A DNA stretch of 64,000 bases from Flavobacterium cheongpyeongense (GTDB taxonomy: Bacteria; Bacteroidota; Bacteroidia; Flavobacteriales; Flavobacteriaceae): contig NZ_QJHK01000018.1 of NCBI RefSeq assembly GCF_003202435.1, positions 27,226-91,225 on the forward strand. The letters run 5' to 3'. Positions within the stretch are counted from its first letter, which is position 1, and every line of letters begins with the position of its first letter. The notes under the pieces are model-generated. The model was not told where the DNA came from. It ran no database searches and saw nothing but the letters and a program-made list of their open reading frames with translations. The position numbers and the translations under genes are program-made. Below are positions 61,310 to 64,000 of the stretch, in pieces.

Positions 61310-62539
61310 TTATGAAATGGTTTTTATGATGGTATTTGTAGCTCCTTTGTTGTTTTGAATGTATGTTTGGCAAATTCTTCCTTTTTCTTCAGTAAAGTTA
61401 AGGTCTGTAAGCAATCGGTTAAAGATTTGCTTTAGCTCTTCTTCGTTTGAAACAACCATACTGCCTCCAAGACTTACTAATTCGATTGCTTCGGCGAATT
61501 TCGAATAATTGGGGCCTATAACAATTGGGAGTCCAAATGCTGCGGGCTCTAAGATATTATGAATACCGGGATTTCCAAACCCGCCGCCAACATAAGCGAT
61601 TGTACCGTAACTGTAAATTTTGGTCAGTAAACCAACAGTGTCAACGATAAAAACAGTATAATTGGACAGCTTTTTATTTTCTTTTTCGGAATATAATACT
61701 GTTTCTTTTGAAATCGAGTTTTTCAAATTTTGAATTTGTTCTTTCTTTATGTTATGAGGTGCAATAATAAATTTTACAGTTGAAGAAGCCTGGTTGATAT
61801 ATTCAATTAATAAAGCTTCGTCTTTTGGCCAGGAACTTCCAATGATTATTGTAGGTTGGTTGTTTATGAAAGTTTCAATAAATTCAAGTGAATTGTCTCT
61901 GTCCAGAATGGTGTCTACTCTGTCAAAACGGGTATCGCCTGAAACGATTACGTTATTAAATCCTATTGTTTCGATTTTTACTTTTGATTTTTCATTCTGA
62001 ACAAAAAAATAAGTAAAAGTTTCCAAAGCTTTTCTGTAAAACCCGCCGTACCATTTAAAAAACATTTGACTGTCTCTAAAGATTCCTGAAATCAGATAAG
62101 TGGGTGTTTTTGTTTTTTTTAGCTCTTTTAAGTAATTAAGCCAAAATTCGTATTTGATAAAAAACACCAATTCAGGATGGGCTAATCTTAAAAACTGTTT
62201 TGCATTGCTCTTTGTATCCAGGGGAAGGTAGAGCGTTACGTCTGCAACATGATTGTTTTTTCGGACTTCATAACCTGAAGGCGAAAAAAAGGTAACAATG
62301 ATTTTGTGTGCGGGATATTTTTCTTTAATTTTTTCAATAACCGGAAGGCCTTGTTCGTACTCGCCCAATGAAGCCGAGTGAAACCAGATTGTTTTATCTT
62401 CGGGTTTTATTTTTTCTTTTAAAATAGTAAAAACATTTTTTCTGCCATCAACAAACAGTTTTATTTTCTGGTTGAAAAGGGCTGTTATTTTAAGAAAAAA
62501 ACCTGTAAGTATAACGACTAAATTGTATAGAAAAAGCAT
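61310..62539 (-). CDS. waaA: 3-deoxy-D-manno-octulosonic acid (Kdo) transferase
   Basis: This 409-residue GT30 enzyme transfers Kdo to lipid A precursor. It has an N-terminal membrane-associated helix (residues 1-23), the catalytic motif HSASLGEYEQGLPVI (Glu likely catalytic), and the C-terminal donor-binding segment YVGGGFGNPGIHNILEPAAFG. Length and motif order fit WaaA/KdtA. It is divergent from the DegT aminotransferase. Confidence 0.94.
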   Translation of the reverse strand: MLFLYNLVVILTGFFLKITALFNQKIKLFVDGRKNVFTILKEKIKPEDKTIWFHSASLGEYEQGLPVIEKIKEKYPAHKIIVTFFSPSGYEVRKNNHVADVTLYLPLDTKSNAKQFLRLAHPELVFFIKYEFWLNYLKELKKTKTPTYLISGIFRDSQMFFKWYGGFYRKALETFTYFFVQNEKSKVKIETIGFNNVIVSGDTRFDRVDTILDRDNSLEFIETFINNQPTIIIGSSWPKDEALLIEYINQASSTVKFIIAPHNIKKEQIQNLKNSISKETVLYSEKENKKLSNYTVFIVDTVGLLTKIYSYGTIAYVGGGFGNPGIHNILEPAAFGLPIVIGPNYSKFAEAIELVSLGGSMVVSNEEELKQIFNRLLTDLNFTEEKGRICQTYIQNNKGATNTIIKTIS

Positions 62540-62584
62540 CTGTTTATTTTTGGGGCTAAATTACGTTTCTTTCGATTATTTTCA

Positions 62585-62614
62585 TTGTTTGAAGGTATTA
62601 AATAACTATTTTTG
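62585..62614 (+). promoter_or_regulatory. Promoter of the DegT aminotransferase gene
   Basis: TTG (62585-62587) and TATTTTTG (62607-62614) are separated by 19 bases, an ideal spacing. It leaves a leader of about 55 bases before the ATG at 62674. Confidence 0.7.
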
Positions 62615-62673
62615 CTTTTCATTTTAAAGATTTTGGTGTAAATCCGAATCTTCAGATTTAAATAAGAACATAA

Positions 62674-63807
62674 ATGAAAAAAATTCAAATGGTTGACTTA
62701 AAGGGTCAATACGAGAAGATAAAAACTACTGTTGATGCTTCTATTCAGGAGGTTTTAGATACAAATACTTACATAAACGGACCATTGGTTCATCAGTTTC
62801 AGAAAAACCTGGAAGATTATCTGGGAGCAAAACATGTAATTCCTTGTGCGAATGGGACTGATGCTCTGCAAATTGCGATGATGGGGCTGGATTTAAAACC
62901 GGGCGATGAGGTTATAACTGCCGATTTTACATTTGCTGCAACTGTTGAAGTTATTGCTTTACTACAATTGACTCCGGTTTTGGTGGATGTTGATTTGCAT
63001 AATATGAATATCGACATAGATGCTGTTAAAAAAGCTATCACACCAAAGACAAAAGCTATTGTTCCAGTACATTTATTTGGACGAGCTGCGAATATGGATG
63101 CGATCATGGAAATTGCAGCAGAACATCATTTATATGTAATCGAAGATAACGCACAGGCAATAGGTGCTGATTATATTTCCAAATCAGGTACAAAAAGCAA
63201 AGTAGGTGTTATTGGGCATGTTGCGGCAACTTCATTTTTCCCCTCTAAAAATTTAGGTTGTTACGGAGATGGTGGTGCAATTTTTACTAATGACGATAAG
63301 TTAGCACACGTGATCCGTGGAATAGTAAATCACGGAATGTATGAGCGTTACCATCATGATGTTGTGGGGGTTAATTCACGTCTGGACAGTATTCAGGCGG
63401 GGGTTTTAAATGCGAAATTGCCATTTTTGGATCAATATAATGAAGCAAGACGTTTGGTAGCAACAAAATATAATGCTGCATTTGCTGGTAATGAACAGAT
63501 CATTACACCAGAATTCGATTCGAACGCAAATGATCACGTTTTTCATCAGTATGTATTAAGAATTATTGATGCAGACCGAAATGCACTGATGCAGCATTTA
63601 TTGGACAAAGGAATTCCATGTGCGATTTATTATCCAATTCCGTTACATTCCCAGAAAGCTTATGCTGATTCCCGTTATAAAGAAGAACAATTTCCTGTAA
63701 CTAATCAATTGGTAAAAGAAGTAATTGCTCTGCCAATGCATACTGAGTTAGATGATGAGCAGATTAAATTTATTACCGATTCAGTTCTGGAATTTTTAAA
63801 TAAATAA
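62674..63807 (+). CDS. DegT/DnrJ/EryC1/StrS-family sugar aminotransferase
   Basis: This 377-residue PLP enzyme transaminates nucleotide-linked keto-sugars for LPS or capsule. The catalytic Lys192 lies in SFFPSKNLGCYGDGG; also present are the PLP-phosphate Thr/Ser region (CANGTDALQIAMMG), DNAQAIGADY with the ring-stacking Asp, and VHLFGRAANMDAI. It resembles WbpE/WlbC-type UDP-sugar C3-aminotransferases, but the sugar is not fixed. A terminator follows. Confidence 0.92.
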   Translation: MKKIQMVDLKGQYEKIKTTVDASIQEVLDTNTYINGPLVHQFQKNLEDYLGAKHVIPCANGTDALQIAMMGLDLKPGDEVITADFTFAATVEVIALLQLTPVLVDVDLHNMNIDIDAVKKAITPKTKAIVPVHLFGRAANMDAIMEIAAEHHLYVIEDNAQAIGADYISKSGTKSKVGVIGHVAATSFFPSKNLGCYGDGGAIFTNDDKLAHVIRGIVNHGMYERYHHDVVGVNSRLDSIQAGVLNAKLPFLDQYNEARRLVATKYNAAFAGNEQIITPEFDSNANDHVFHQYVLRIIDADRNALMQHLLDKGIPCAIYYPIPLHSQKAYADSRYKEEQFPVTNQLVKEVIALPMHTELDDEQIKFITDSVLEFLNK

Positions 63808-63828
63808 ATTTAGAATGCCACTATAATG

Positions 63829-63872
63829 AAACCCAAACGATCTGTTTATGGATAATTTGGGTTTTTTGTTTT
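63829..63872 (+). terminator. Rho-independent terminator after the DegT gene
   Basis: AAACCCAAA pairs with TTTGGGTTT around an 18-base loop, followed by a T-rich tail. No further gene is identifiable up to the window end; an ATG at 63992 opens a frame that cannot be judged. Confidence 0.8.
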
Positions 63873-64000
63873 AAAATCATTGTTGTCCGATAAATAATTT
63901 CGTTTTGTTAAATATTGTATATTTTTAGATACTTAACGAGGTTCTATCTTGCTTTAGCTTGTTTTTTAGTATTGTCATTAGAATTCAATAAATGGAAAAT

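Noticed and set aside
1..64000. CRISPR arrays, insertion sequences, integrases, rRNA genes
   Set aside because: I found no regularly spaced direct repeats with unique spacers, no transposase-like ORFs and no rRNA sequence in the window.

Overview
The window is A+T-rich, uses TAnnTTTG-type -7 promoter elements, lacks obvious Shine-Dalgarno sequences, and carries type IX secretion (T9SS) and gliding-associated proteins (PorG, a PorP/SprF-like protein, a CHU_C-type sorting domain), tandem NifU-like domains and a FolK-deoxynucleoside kinase fusion. Together these indicate a member of the Bacteroidota, most likely Flavobacterium or a close relative. The gene content reads as chromosome; no phage, insertion sequence, plasmid origin, rRNA operon or CRISPR array was seen.

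Layout. 1-6.7 kb: an ABC-type tripartite efflux cassette (end of an ATPase, two FtsX/MacB permeases, adaptor, TolC channel, second adaptor). 6.7-10.9 kb: tsaB, an MscS channel, an Nfu-type Fe-S protein, a PorP/SprF-like protein and a gamma carbonic anhydrase. 10.9-15.1 kb: a minus-strand cluster of outer-membrane barrel, Kelch lipoprotein, DUF4907 lipoprotein, LytS-like kinase and LytTR regulator. 15.2-21.4 kb: DUF4270 lipoprotein plus barrel protein, murI, and a small Cys-rich protein ahead of a TonB-dependent receptor. 21.4-28.9 kb: a tightly packed envelope operon porG-uppS-bamA-ompH-ompH from one good promoter, then nadK and a CBS protein. 28.9-34.6 kb: pdxJ, a hydrolase, a small membrane protein, then tig-clpP-clpX with unusual repeat-bearing spacers. 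34.7-39.8 kb: an L,D-transpeptidase-like protein, a GlxA/AraC-type regulator and a run of duplicated VOC and SRPBCC/AHSA1 genes. 39.9-46.7 kb: serB, a repeat-rich spacer, a zeta-toxin-like kinase with an overlapping 51-codon gene, a GH3-family protein, DUF2797 and a GT9 glycosyltransferase. 46.7-57 kb: AsmA, hydrolase, SppA, folK-dNK, a C-type-lectin surface protein exported by T9SS, an RNA methyltransferase and DUF1573. 57-64 kb: mutS, tRNA-Gly and tRNA-Leu, DUF1508, a repeat-containing lipoprotein, waaA/kdtA and a DegT aminotransferase.

Most genes are housekeeping or envelope biogenesis: BamA, OmpH/Skp, UppS, PorG, Kdo transferase, MurI, SppA and AsmA all serve cell-wall or outer-membrane construction. 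The accessory and least explained content sits at about 35.3-42.8 kb: two copies of a structured intergenic element that resembles the Flavo-1 candidate RNA as I remember it, a REP-like palindrome, the duplicated VOC/AHSA1 array and the zeta-toxin-like pair. No wholly new system stands out. The best leads are the overlapping toxin/small-gene pair, the structured intergenic elements, and the complementary AAAGTC/GACTTT arms around clpP.
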